DNA of 64,000 nucleotides from Haematobia irritans (taxonomy: Eukaryota; Arthropoda; Insecta; Diptera; Muscidae): positions 62,752,891-62,816,890 of the forward strand of contig NC_134398.1 in assembly GCF_050003625.1 (NCBI RefSeq), written 5' to 3'. The position numbers and the translations under genes were made by a program. The notes beneath the pieces were generated by a model. The model was not told the DNA's origin and made no database searches. It worked only from the letters and a program-made list of their open reading frames with translations. The stretch's first letter is position 1. Every line of letters starts with the position of its first letter. This document shows, piece by piece, positions 11,546 to 23,507 of the stretch.

Positions 11546-13268
11546 ACTTAATAGGCTATACTAACTTTGTCATTCCGTTTGTAACACATCGAAATATTGC
11601 TCTAAGACCCCATAAAGTATATATATTCTGGGTCGTGGTGAAATTCTAAGTCGATCTGAGCATGTCCGTCCGTCCGTCCGTCTGTTGAAATCACGCTAAC
11701 TTCCGAACGAAACAAGCTATCGACTTGAAACTTGGCACAAGTAGTTGTTATTGATGTAGGTCGGACGGTATTGAAAATGGGCCATATCGGTCCACTTTTA
11801 CGTATAGCCCCCATATAAACGGACCCCCAAATTTAGCTTGCGAGGCCTCTAAGAGAGGCAAATTTCATCCGATCCGGCTGAAATTTGGTACATGGTGTTA
11901 GTATATGGTCTCTAACAACCATGCAAAAAATGGTCCACATAGGTCCATAATTATATATTAAAAATTGGTCCACATCGGTCCATAATTATATATAGCCCCC
12001 ATATAAACCGATCCCCCGATTTGGCTTGCGAGGCCTCTAAGAGAAGCTAATTTCATCCGATCCGGCTGAAATTTGGTACATGGTGTTAGTATATGGTCTT
12101 TAACAACCATGCAAAAATTGGTCCACATCGGTCCATAATTATATATAGCCCCCATATAAACCGATCCCCCGATTTGGCTTGCGAGGCCTCTAAGAGAAGC
12201 AAATTTCATCCGATCGGGCTGAAATTTGGTACATAGTGTTAGTATATGGTCTCTAACAACCATGCAAAAATTGGTTCACATCGGTCCATAATTATATATA
12301 GCCCCCATATAAACCGATCACCAGATTTGACCTCCGGAGCCTCTTGGAAGACCAAAATTCATCTGATTTAGTTGAAATTTGGTACGTGGTGTTAATATAT
12401 GGCCTCAAACTCCCATGCAAAAATTGGTCGAAATCGGTCCATAATTATATATAGGCCCCATATAAACCGATCCCCAGATTTGACCTCCAGAGCCCCTGGG
12501 AAGAGCAAAATTCTTCCCATTCGGTTGAAATTTGGTACGTGATGTTAGTATATGGTATGCAACAACCATGCAGGAATTGGTTCCTATCAGCCCATAATTA
12601 TATAAAGCTCCCATATAAACCGATCCCCAGATTTGACCTCCGGTGCCTTTTGGAGAAGCAAAATTCATCCGATCTGCTTGAAATTTGGTACGTGGTGATC
12701 GTATATGATATTTAACAACCATGCCAAAAGTTGTCCATATCAGTCCATAATCATATATAGCCCCATATAAACCGATCCCGAGATTTGGTTTTGGAGCCTC
12801 TTGGAGGAGCAAATTTCATCCGAGTGAGTTGAAATTTGGTACATTGTGCTAATATATGGTCGTTAAAAACCATGCGTAACTAGGTCCATATCGGTCTATA
12901 TTTATATATATCCCTCAGATAAATCGATTTCTAATCACACAAAAATTGGTCCATATCAAGTTCATCAATCTATATAGCCCCCATATAAGCGGCCCCCATA
13001 TTTCAATTCTGGCTCTCTACGTACGGTGCAAAAGTCCATGTCGATTCGTAATTATTTGTAGACTTACCTAGACATACGTTTTTTTGTCTAATATATACCA
13101 CGTATGGACTAACTCACAATTTAGAAAACGATGTTAAGAAGTTTTAAGATACCACAACCCAAGTAATTCGATTGTGGATGACAGTCTTTCGTAGAAGTTT
13201 CTACGCAATCCATGGTGGAGGGTACATAAGATTCGGCCTGGCCGAACTTACGGCCATATACACTTGTT
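11546..13268 (+). mobile_element. DINE/Helentron-like family A, copy 2
   Basis: The outer left tip is missing and the element starts inside the 'actttgtcattccg' block. A (GTCC)n tract lies near 11667-11683. The 153-bp array runs from about 11815 to 12900 with one partial unit. The tail has the conserved end: a 'gtagaagtttctacgcaatc' block, the subterminal repeat tccatggtggagggtaca, the hairpin ttcggcctggccgaa and an acttgtt-type end near 13262-13268. Confidence 0.85.
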
Positions 13269-13604
13269 TACCTTTAGTTTTTGGTAAAATTTTCAATAGT
13301 TGTAGTCGGAAACCTGAAAAAACGGTGAAAAAATAGTTTGCACTGATGACACCGAAGCTAACACCACAACGATAGCAGCATGAAAGCATCGATCGTCAAC
13401 GAACAGAACATGAACTACCTTGCACCAAGAAACCAGCCAGAATGCCAGTACCTGTTCACGACAACCCCATCATCCAACGAATCGAGACCGTCAACGAACC
13501 ATCAACAAACAATAGACCAACATAAATCACCGATCACCAACAAACTGAACTTCTCGTCAGCTAGCAACTTACGAACTGAATTTACCATAATCACCGACTA
13601 CCTG
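13269..13604 (+). other. Unassigned stretch with an open frame rich in Asn, Ser, Thr and Gln
   Basis: An open frame starts at 13380 and runs into the MITE at 13605. Base composition is more balanced than the surroundings. The peptide (for example NESRPSTNHQQTIDQH) is low in complexity and I cannot assign it. It may be part of an unrecognised repeat. Confidence 0.3.
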
Positions 13605-14255
13605 CACCCAGAGAAATGGTTGGTTGGAATTCGAGCAGGATAACATATAGATTGATCTGATTGTTAGTATAACCAAAAAAGTATTAATGGTACCAAATGG
13701 ATTAATTGAACATATAATTGTCGAAGATGGTTATTATTTTTCGTGTTCTAAGCTTTTAAAAACTTTATGCTTTGATAATTACTATTTTGCTTATAAAATA
13801 AGTTCTACTGACTGTATTAATACTATTATTAACATTAAAAAAATTAATGTAAATTGTTTGTCATATGTATCTATATCCGCTACTAGCGAAGAATTTGTTA
13901 TTTGGAATTATTAAGTATTTAATGCTTATATGCTTCTATTTCCGTTTTTATGAATACACAATAAATTAATTTAAAAACTTAAAATAGCTTGAATGAGTTT
14001 TCTTTAAAATTTTGTACGGGTGTCGTGCTAAACAAATAGTACTGATAGCAACATAGTGGTTGTCTCGATAATTCAACATATTATCATCATAGATAACAGT
14101 TGATTGTTCTAACCACATAATAAATCGAATTGGTTGTGATTGCCAATATATGGTTCATCTACTCATATATTAGTTATCCAAACAAATGTGTTTCCAATTA
14201 TGTCACACAACAGTTGGTTGTAGTAACAAATTGTGTCAGTTATTTCTTGATAGTA

Positions 14256-15230
14256 CACCCTTACAAAAAATCGCTTCTGTAACATATACTCCCAAACATA
14301 TTTTGCTTCAAGCATATACAGTTTTGGGTATTGCCCAAACATTTATATGTTTGATCCCTTCCAATATATAATATGTTTGAAAGCATATTGGTCTAAACAA
14401 TATATGTTTGGATAGTCTAAGTTCCAAACATTTTGTATTTTTGCATCCAAATTCAATAATGTTGTCTTCCAAAAAACAATATGTTATTATGTGAACATAT
14501 AATATGTTTGGAAGCATTTTGCACCCAAAAATATTATATGCTTAAAAAAATTCTCCCAAACAATATTGTGCTCAAAATTTTATTTATTTATTTATATATT
14601 TACAATCATAATGAATTATGAAAATAAACAGGTAATATAGGTGCTAACAACATAGGTTTTCGACCTGAATGCTCAAAATTTTGTTTCCACCCAATTGTAT
14701 ATTCCCTCACATCTTTCTCACTTCCACGAGATTTTTTAGTTCTTAGCACCTTTTTCTGTAATACAAACATTGTAGAAGAAATTATTCAATTTTATGATTT
14801 TTTTATTTTAATTTTACCTTTTGCCGGACGGGGATTCGAACAGCGGACCACACAGTTTGTAAGGATCAAAGAAGTAGCTGATCAATTGCCCAAGGGAAAA
14901 TAAAATGTTAATTTTGTAATAACAAGCAACAACCACCAACTTAATTCAATATCGCTCCCTGTTAAATAGCGCTCCAAGCTACTAAACACATATATGTTTA
15001 TAGGCTATTTCTAAATTAATATATGTTTGCATCCAAGCATATTATATTTACAAACATTTTATGTCCCAAACATAATATGTTCTAACATATTAACATATAT
15101 GTCCCAAACATGTTATGCTAGTTTATGAACATTATATGCTTGCACTCAAAAATATTGTGTTTAAAAATTTGTGTTCCAAACATATAATGTTTATAGCCAA
15201 ACATATGAAAAACAGTCTTTTTCATCCGTG
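14256..15230. mobile_element. MITE family H, copy 1 (975 bp)
   Basis: The ends are cacccttacaaaaaatcgc and tttttcatccgtg, with TA duplications at 14254-14255 and 15231-15232. It is nearly identical to 53945-54921, so it is recently active. It is rich in repeated caaacatat / atatgtttg motifs. A tRNA-like segment lies at 14822-14896 on the minus strand. Confidence 0.9.
14822..14896 (-). other. tRNA-like module inside MITE H
   Basis: The minus strand reads ...cgctgttcgaatccccgtc, a good pol III B box, preceded by anticodon-arm-like sequence (ccttacaaactgtgtgg). The A-box half is degenerate here but better in the related copy at 41350-41400 (tagcccagtggataatgtg). It is not a functional tRNA: the acceptor arms do not pair. 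Confidence 0.55.
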
Positions 15231-15296
15231 TAGCTGAGACCAAATATATCGGTTGGCAAAAGAATTGGTTGCCCCAACAAATTTGTTTTCTGTGTG

Positions 15297-15618
15297 TAGT
15301 TTATTATTTCTTTCAATTTGTAAATTTTACTACAAATGCGTTAATCACGAACTTCGTATGTCACTGAAGACATTCTTGCAATTTTGAACTCCAATATTTT
15401 CCTTCAAACTACAAAATTTTCTTTAACAAGTGAAAAAACTTAATTATGTCTAATAAATTTTCTTGAATTTGTCGAAAAATATTTACTTATTTTTATGACA
15501 TCGGCGTGATGCCAGCGTTTGTAATACTGTTGAGTTAAAATTTTCTAAAACTATTCAAAATTTTCTAAAATTAACATAAAGATTTCTTCCTGGTGGGTTC
15601 ACTGTTTTTTTAGTGTAT
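15297..15618 (+). mobile_element. MITE family E, copy 2 (right part)
   Basis: It matches 4440-4783 and 28985-29264. The right terminus is ttcactgtttttttagtg followed by TA. The uninterrupted 'cttcctggtgggttc' gives the empty site for MITE G copy 1. The left part is missing next to MITE F. Confidence 0.75.
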
Positions 15619-17339
15619 TATTGCCCTTTTCATAAAGTGAAAACAATATGCTTGCGACAAAAATGTTCCATGTTCTCAATAAAATTATGTTCTCAGTAAA
15701 TAACATGTTTGGGGTGATCGTATTCCCTCTCTGGATGCGACATTCGATAGTTTGACCACCTCAAGGACAAAAATTTGAAACATTGCTGAAAACTCACATT
15801 TAATTAGAAATAATTTCATGTAATGTGTCCGCATCCACATGGGTAGGTTCCTTTTGTTCTTTACCTTTTTTTAAGAACATACTTCTCAAAGAAAAAATAC
15901 TTTCCTCCGGAACAAAATATCAGTCAAACCAAAATACCCTTTTCATAAAGTATTTTCCTGATGAGTACCCGAATTTATGACAAGCGATGTAATCGATTTA
16001 TTTGGAAGGAAATGTTTTCCTTTACCTTGCTTGTGTGAAATTTCGTTTCTCAGAAACGAAAACCCTTCTTTCAGTGTATGTCTTTTTGAATTTTGATTTT
16101 ACCTATGAAATATTTCGCTCAACACATGCATTTATCCGTTTTTAAACCAAGTGTCCAAAATGTCGAAGAAATTTTTCATTCACTTCAGCCACTATAGAGA
16201 TCTATTGGCATCTATCCACAAAAAAAGATAAGCACGTTTAAAAGAAAGCCAAACAATTGTTTAAAGTAACGGGAAATAGTTTCCTATCGTAAATCTTAGA
16301 AAACAAAGAAAATTGCGACTGAATTAATGTTCGATAATTGTCTTGGTTTTCTTTATTGAGAATTTTTCAGCTTTTGTTTTTCTCTTTGTAAAATTCTTGA
16401 AACAGCTATTAATGCTTGCAATTATTTTTTCAAAGGGATGCGGCAACGGAAACGGATATATTTAGTTTTCCAATGTACCGTCACATGCACTCACTTACAC
16501 GGTTACATGAGAACGTAAAAATACCTATAAAGACTTAAGTCCGAACTGTATCCAGAGCCAGTAAATTCGTTCATTTCCGTTTTTCAATAAGTTTGTTTAT
16601 TGTTGCGGTAATCACCTTTCTTTATTTTGCCATTGTAACTAAAATCTGAAAAAATGCTGCAGCCAAAATGAAGAGAAGAATAAGTAAACGTGAAAAGTTA
16701 AAGAATGTGAAGATTTTCCTTTTTGTAGGTGTATGCTACAATGGACTTCCTTCCGTTGTCCACATGATGCCAGGGCGATAGTGTTGTCGCTGGGGCAGCG
16801 GAAGTGCCAGTTTTGAAGAAAAAAAAAAAAAAAACAAAACGACCCAAAACCAAACCACCAAATTAAGTGTAGCAAACCATAGATAAGAGAAAAAGTAATA
16901 GGAAAAAGAAAATTAAACAGATAAATGATGTCATTTAAGTAAAGGAGAGTACTGAGTATCCAGGATCAAATGCGATAAAAAATTGGTGGTCATTGCTATG
17001 CTGGTGAATGGTGTTGGTCCTATGGCTTAGATTATGCTGGTGTGCCATTATAAAGTATCAGTTTATTTGCCAAAAACTATTTGTTCTTTCAAAAACGGGT
17101 CGTAAAGCAAATGCCATCTCGAAACGACAAAAAACCGAACACACAATGCCACAATTAAGACACAAGGGAAAGAAAACTAAAATCAGTTTTATATCCGAAG
17201 CATCTGTTGAGTAGGAGATTTTTATCTGTTTGTGCAAGATGACCGCACTTGGGTGCATAACTTCTTCCCAGATGCTTTGGACAATGTAAGCCATAGTTCT
17301 TTAAAGAATTTTGAATAAACTAATTTTCCGGACTCCCTT
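15619..17339. other. Unassigned intergenic or intronic stretch
   Basis: No element ends or exons are supportable. The short phrase cccttttcataaagt occurs twice (near 15625 and 15939), and ctttcagtg followed by TA at about 16071-16079 could be a worn TIR end. A poly-A run lies near 16820. It could be ordinary host intergenic DNA. Confidence 0.4.
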
Positions 17340-17530
17340 TTGCGAAAATAAAATGATGGGACCGTTAATTTCATTCCATCCGGTAGAAATTTGGCACGTG
17401 GCCTTTAATAACCATGCCATATCGGCCCATAATTATATATAGCTCCATATAAACCTGCAGGTGCAAATTTCATATAAGTTTAGGTAGAGGAGCCTGTAAA
17501 TAATACCTTTTTATAAAGCGATCAATAACT
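17340..17530 (+). mobile_element. Degenerate family A array fragment
   Basis: Worn remnants of one to two 153-bp units are visible ('gaaatttggcacgtgg', 'ataattatatatagctcc'). No ends are preserved. Confidence 0.55.
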
Positions 17531-17601
17531 TAATTGGCTTTAATCTGCCTCCACAAAAAAATGTCTGATTCAATCACGAAATTACTTGATCCAATTAATT
17601 T

Positions 17602-19466
17602 TTATACCCTCCATCATAGGATGGGGGTATATTAACTTTGTCATTCCGTTTGTAACACATCGAAATATTGCTCTAAGACCCCATAAAGTATATATATTCT
17701 GGGTCGTGGTGAAATTCTGAGTCGATCTAAGCATGTCCGTCCGTCCGTCTGTTGAAATCACGCTAACTTCCGAACGAAACAAGCTATCGACTTGAAACTT
17801 GGCACATTTAGTTGTTATCGATGTAGGTCGGATGGTATTGAAAATGGGCCATATCGGTCCACTTTTACGTATAGCCCCCATATAAAGGGACCCTCAGATT
17901 TGGCTTGTGGAGCCTCTAACAGAAGCATATTTCATCCGATCCGGCTGAAATTTGGTATATGGTCTCTAACAACCATTCAAAAAGTGGTCTACATCGGTCC
18001 ATAATTATATATAGCCCCCATATAAACCGATCCCCAGATTTGGCTTGTGGAGCCTCTAAGAGAAGCATATTTCATCCGATCCGGCTGAAATTTGGTACAT
18101 GGTGTTGGTATATGGTCTCTAACAATCATGCAAAAATTGGTCCACATCGGTCCATAATTATATATAGCCCCCATATAAACCGATCCCCAGATTTGGCTTG
18201 CGGAGCCTCAAAGAGAAGCAAATTTCATCCGATCCGGCTGAAATTTGGTACATGATGTTGGTATATGGTCTCTTACAACCATGCAAAAATTGGTTCACAT
18301 CGGTCCATAATTATATATAGACCTCATATAAACCGATCTCCAGATTTGGCTTGCAAAGCCTCAAAGAGAAGCAAATTGCATCCGATCCGGCTGAAATTTG
18401 GTACATGGTATTGGTATATGGTCTCCAACAACCGTGGCAGAATTGGTCCATATCGGTCCATAATTATATATAGCCCCCATATAAAACGTTCTCCAGATTT
18501 GACCTTCGGAGCCTCTTGGAGGAGCAAAATTCATCCGATCCGGTTCAAATTTGGAACGTGGTGTTAGTATATGGTCGCTAACAACCATACCAAAATTGGT
18601 CCAATCACACAAAAATTGGTCCATATCGGTTCATAATCATGGTTGCCACTAGAGCCAAAAATAATCTACCAAAATTTTATTTCTATAGAAAATGTTGTCA
18701 ACATTTTATTTCTAGACAAAATTTTGTTAAAATTTTATTCGGTTCATAATGAAATTTTCATCATTGTCAGAATTTTATTTCTATAGAAAATTTTGTCAAA
18801 ATTTTATTTCTATAGAAAATGTTGTTCAAATTTTATTCGGTTCATAATCATGGTTGCCACTCGAGCCAAAAATAATCTTCCAAGATTTTATTTCTATAGA
18901 AAATTTTGTCAAATGTTTATTTCTATAGAAAATTTTGTTAAAATTTTATTTCTGTAGAAATTTTTGTCAAAATTTTTTTTCTATAGAAAATTTTGTCAAA
19001 ATTTTTATTTCTATAGAAAATTTTGTGAAAATTTTATTTCTATAGAAAATTTTGTAAAAATTTTATTTCTGTAGAAATTTTTGTCAAAATTTTCTTTCTA
19101 TAGAAAATTTTGTCAACATTTTTTTTTTCTATAGAAAATTTTGTGAAAATTTTATTTCTATAGAAAATTTTGTTAAAATTTTATTTCTGTAGAAAATTTT
19201 GTAAAAATTTTATATCTACTTTGTCAAACTGAATTATATACGTATTGGATCGATCTTTTTTGATTTAATATATACCACGTATGGACGTACATACAATTTA
19301 GAAGATGGTGTTAGGAGGTTTTAAGATACCTTGCCATCGGCAAGCGTTACCGCAACTTAAGTAATTCGATTCTGGATGGCAGTGTTTAGAAGAAGTTTCT
19401 ACGCAATCCATGATGGAGGGTACATAAGCTTCGGCCTGGCCGAACTTACGGCCGTATATACTTGTT
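17602..19466 (+). mobile_element. DINE/Helentron-like family A, copy 3 (complete reference copy)
   Basis: In order: subterminal repeat (taccctccatcataggatgg), a head with tttgtcattccgtttgtaac, a (GTCC)n tract near 17735-17751, a 153-bp tandem array (units start about 17868, 18021, 18174 and 18327), a 29-bp array at 18640-19215, then a tail with the inverted subterminal repeat, hairpin ttcggcctggccgaa and terminal acttgtt. Subterminal repeats, GTCY microsatellite and a 3' stem-loop are the published hallmarks of DINE-1/HINE elements (non-autonomous Helentrons). I infer the assignment from this architecture. Confidence 0.8.
18640..19215 (+). repeat. 29-bp tandem array within family A copy 3
   Basis: The unit is approximately ttttatttctatagaaaatt + ttgtcaaaa. 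It contains a perfect 12-bp palindrome (tttctatagaaa) and an almost perfect one (aaaattttgtcaaaatttt). It includes a partial internal repeat of the 'ggttgccact' leader at 18650 and 18850. The same unit, in the same place, recurs in the other family A copies. Confidence 0.85.
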
Positions 19467-19754
19467 TTTATTGAAATGTCTTCAATCACGAAAATGATAC
19501 TATCAATTACACTTTTAAATGGTCATAAAAATTACTGGACAAAAAACTAATTGATTTTATTAGCAAATTTCAATTTATTTTTTAATTGATTCAAATTTAA
19601 TTGATGTTGATTGCACAACTCAATTTTTTAATTTAAAACTTAACTATTTTCAATTACTATTATTTATGCTAGCCTGATAATAATGCAGGCTGGTTATTCG
19701 TCCAAATTAATTTACTTTCTTAACTGAGTAAATAAGTAAAAAAAAACATCTATC

Positions 19755-21225
19755 ACGTTTTATACCCTGCACCACACTGTGGAACTAATGCATATGTTTG
19801 CAAATCCAAGAAGGAGTCGAGATAGACATATGGTGTCTTTGGCAATATTGCTCAAGGCCGGCCCCATGAATTGATCTAGCCATGTCCGTCTGGGTCAGAA
19901 TAGAACCCTATTGATTTTGGAAGAAATCGGTTTAGTTGTAGATATAGCTCCCATTTATATATTTCGCCCGATATCTACTAATATGGCCCAGAAGCCAGAA
20001 TTTCAGCTTGATTTGGTGTCGAAAAGGGTGCCGAATTTGGTGGATTTAGATATGGCTCCCATATATATCTTACGCCCAATATGCCCTAAAATGCCCCAGA
20101 AGCCGGAATGTAACCCTGATTTGCTTTAAACATGCCAATTTTGTTTGAAATCGGTTCAGATTTAGATATAGCACCCATATATATCTTTCGTCCGATTTAC
20201 ACTGATATGACCACAGAGGACAAATGTAATCCGACTTAAGTGTAATTTTGCGCAGAGAGTAGAGTTAACATAATAACTATCCATGCCAAATTTGGGTGAA
20301 ATCGCTTCAGATTTAGATATAGCTTCCATATATATGTATTAGGATTTGGGCAAAAATGACCTAAATAGCCACATTTTCCTCGAAAAATCGCCTCTGCTAA
20401 GTCGAAAACATGTAAAACTGAGTCAAATTTTCCTATACTTCTAAAACATATCTAACGACTGATAAATCATAAATACACGTTTGCGAAGTTGGCTCAAAAT
20501 TGGTTCAGATTTAAATGTTCCCCATATCTATACCCTGCGCCACACTGTGGAACAATACCCTGTTGGTGCATATGTTTGCACCACCCAGAAGGAGACGAAA
20601 TAGATATGGTGACTTTGGCAATATTGCTCAGGGCCAGTCCCTGAGTCGATCTAGCCATGTCCGTCTGTCTGTGAACACATTTTTGTAGTCAAAATCTAGG
20701 TCGCAATTTGAGTCCAATCGACTTCAAATTTGGCACAAGTGAATTCTATTGATTTTGGAAGAAATCGGTTCAGTTTTAGATAGAGCTCCCATATATACTT
20801 CCGACCGATATCTACTAATATGGCCCCAGAAACCAGATTTTCGGCCTGATTTACTTTATATTTTGCACAGGGAGTGCAATTGATAGTGTCGTAAAGTGTG
20901 ACGAATTTGGTTGAAATCGGACCAGATTTAGATATAGCTCCCATATATATCTTTCGACCGATATGTACTTATATGGCCCCAGAAGCCAGAGTTTTGCTCT
21001 AATTTGCTTCAAATTTTGAAATCAGTTCAGATTTAGATATAGCTCCCATATATATCTTTCGCCCGATAGCCACTCATATGGCGCCAGGTGCCAGAATTTT
21101 GCCTTCATTTGCGTTAATTATTATTGCTGCTATGCATATCAAAGTTGGTTGAGATCGGTTCAGATATAGACATAGCTCCCATATATATGTTTTTCTTATT
21201 TCGGCAAAAATTGTCAATATACCAA
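19755..21225 (+). mobile_element. DINE-like family D, two adjacent copies
   Basis: Two heads (ataccctgcaccacactgtg near 19763 and ataccctgcgccacactgtg near 20530) are each followed by 'gatctagccatgtccgtctg'. Units with gatttagatatagctccc then follow, spaced 151 bp at 20159 and 20310, with shorter spacings later where units are deleted. No 3' end is visible. The second copy is interrupted by a mariner. Confidence 0.65.
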
Positions 21226-22440
21226 CATTTTCCTTTTTTTACGAGAAAGAGAATAGTTAGTTTTTCAAAAATATTTTTATTTTTCAATGTAATCTCCTGA
21301 ACTTCAATACACTTAGTCCAACGCTTTTCTAGAAATTCTATCCCTTGATTAAAATAGTTTTCCTCAAGGTCTTCAAAATAATGGTTTACAATTGTAATTG
21401 CATCTTCATTTGAGGTAAAACGCTTGCCAGCAAGGATTTTTTTAAGATTTGGGAACAAGTAAAAGTCACTGGGAGCTAAATCAGGAGAATAACGTGGGTG
21501 GTCAAGCAACTCGTATTTTAATTCGTTGATTTTAGCCGTTGTTAAAACACTCTTATGCGCAGGTGCGTTGTCATGATGAAAAATTATTTTTTGAGTTGTA
21601 AGCCACGATGTTTTTCTCGAATTTGTACACTTAATTAGCCCAAAAGGTTGCAATAGTACTCTGAATTTATTGTTTTACAGGTAGCCTTACCAGCCCATTG
21701 AATTGTTTTTGCCGTCTTTGGGCACTTCCTCCAGTTTCAGTCCATTGTTTGGATTGTTCTTTTGACTCTGGAGTATAGTGGTAGATCCATGTCTCATCAA
21801 CAGTTATGAAACGACGCTTAAAATCCATTTCATTTCGCTTAAAACGATCCAAAAAAGCTTGAGAAATGTTCATTCTTATGCGTTTTTGATCGACTGTTAA
21901 CAAATACGGCACCCATCTTGCAGAAAGCTTTTTCATCTGTAGTCCTTCATGCAAAATTAAATGGACTTGATCATTTGAGATGCCCATGATATTAGCATTT
22001 TTATTCGTCGATCATTTAATACCAAATCATGCACTTTGGCTACAATTTCTTGTTGCTGTTTTTGGACGTCCAGTACGTGGTTCATCTTCAATGCTTGTAC
22101 GACCACGTTTAAATTCAGCAACCCAATTTTTTACTGTTGCATATGAAGTATCACGTTCACCTAACACATTCACCATATCATTATGAATTTCTTGTCCCGA
22201 TAAACCTTTTTTATGTAAATATTTAATGACAGCACGCATTTCTAATTTTTCCACTGTAAAAAAATTGCGGATGCATCTTTTTCGAACACCTGTTTCTATA
22301 TGAAGGATTTGCCAGATCGAAACAAATTTTAACATGTCTTCATAGCAGAGATGGAAGCTTCCAAAACACATAACTTTTTTCTGTTTATACCGCGCTTTTT
22401 GTGCTAGGCTAAGAAGTTCCCGAACTGCCCCTGTAGAATC
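21226..22440 (-). mobile_element. Mariner element (DD34D), ends unresolved
   Basis: The element body is defined by the transposase remnant on the minus strand. Flanking family D sequence resumes on the left; on the right, a family B element begins. I could not find matching terminal repeats, so the limits are approximate. Confidence 0.7.
21240..22290 (-). pseudogene. Mariner DD34D transposase pseudogene
   Basis: The DNA transposase is in three frames. The N-terminal HTH region (KLEMRAVIKYLHKKGLSGQE) is at about 22255-22050. The middle region (ARWVPYLLTVDQKRIRMNIS) carries the first Asp in TVDETWIYHY at about 21790. The C-terminal region has HDNAPAHKS and DLAPSDFYLF, with 34 residues between the second and third Asp, the mariner DD34D signature. 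VDETWIYHYTPESKEQSKQW resembles the cecropia/vertumnana-type mariners; the subfamily is uncertain. Frames break near 21985 and 21660. The usual stop is lost and the last frame reads out of the element into flanking DNA, to 21114. Confidence 0.85.
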
Positions 22441-23507
22441 GCCTTACTTGGTGATAGGGGTATAATAAGTTTGTCATTCCGTTTGTAACAAATCGAAATA
22501 TAGATTTTCGACTATATAAAGTACATATTTTCTTCTAAGACGTCCGTCTGGCTGTCTGTCTGTTGTAATCACGCTACAGTCTTCAATAATAAAGCTATCT
22601 TGCTTAATTTTTGCACATATTCGTTGTTTGTCTCCAAGCAGGTCAAGTTCGAAGATTGGCTTTATCGGTGTTTTGATATAGCCCCCATATAAACCGACCC
22701 CCCGATTTGGGGTCTTGGGCTTCTAGAAAACGTATTGTCTATCCGATTTGCCTGAAATTTTAGGACTATATATAAGTGTGCTCAAAATGGTGCCCATCGG
22801 TCCATATTTTTGTATAGCCCCCATATAGACCGATCTACAAATTTTACTTTGTGGGAAACCGTAGTTGTTTTTCAATTTGCCCGAAATTGGAAATCTATAG
22901 ATTTTTTTGGGTTATAAATAGGTGTGCAAGAAATTATTTTATTGGTTGGGATTCTAAAACCGTAGTTTTTATCCAATTTGCTTGAAATTTTAAATTTGGA
23001 AGTATTTTGAGACCATAAAGAGGTGTGGCGAAAACGGTGAGTATCGGTCCATATTTTATAAGACCATAAGACCGATCTCCAGATTTAACTCCTTGGGTTT
23101 CTAGAAACGGTAGTTTTTATCCGATTTGCCAGAAATTGTAAATATACTGGTATTTTAGGCTCACAAAAACGTGTATCGGATTTAGTTAGGTTAGGTTAGG
23201 TGGCAGCCCGATGTATCAGGCTCACTTAGACTATTCAGTCCATTGTGATACCATATTGGTGAACTTCTCTCTTATCACTGAGTGCTGCCCGATTCCATGT
23301 TAAGCTCAATGACAAGTGACCTCCTTTTTATAGCCGAGTCCGAACGGCGTTCCACATTGCAGTGAAACCACTTAGAGAAGCTTTGAAACCCTCAGAAATG
23401 TCACCAGCATTACTGAGGTGGGATAATCCACCGCTGAAAAACTTTTTGGTGTTCGGTCGAAGCAGGAATCGAACCCACGACCTTGTGTATGCAAGGCGGG
23501 CATGCTA

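Larger units (their letters stand above)
13605..15294. mobile_element. MITE family F, copy 1, containing MITE H copy 1
   Basis: The left end is cacccagagaaatggttgg and the right end is caacaaatttgttttctgtg, flanked by TG (13603-13604 and 15295-15296). The interior repeats short ttggttgt / acaacca motifs in both orientations, as does 44979-46279. Inside is the younger insertion 14256-15230. The 75-codon open frame near 13687-13914 has no recognisable content. Confidence 0.65.

Noticed and set aside
17582..18624. Many overlapping open frames on both strands in the family A array
   Set aside because: They arise because the 153-bp unit is divisible by three and several frames lack stops; both strands behave alike, so I did not call genes.
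21114..21240. C-terminal extension of the mariner transposase
   Set aside because: It is read-through beyond the element into flanking family D sequence after loss of the normal stop.
23186..23205. ttaggttaggttagg, the canonical insect telomere motif
   Set aside because: It is the tail of the SINE (also at 36700-36720), only three units long, and flies use other telomere ends.
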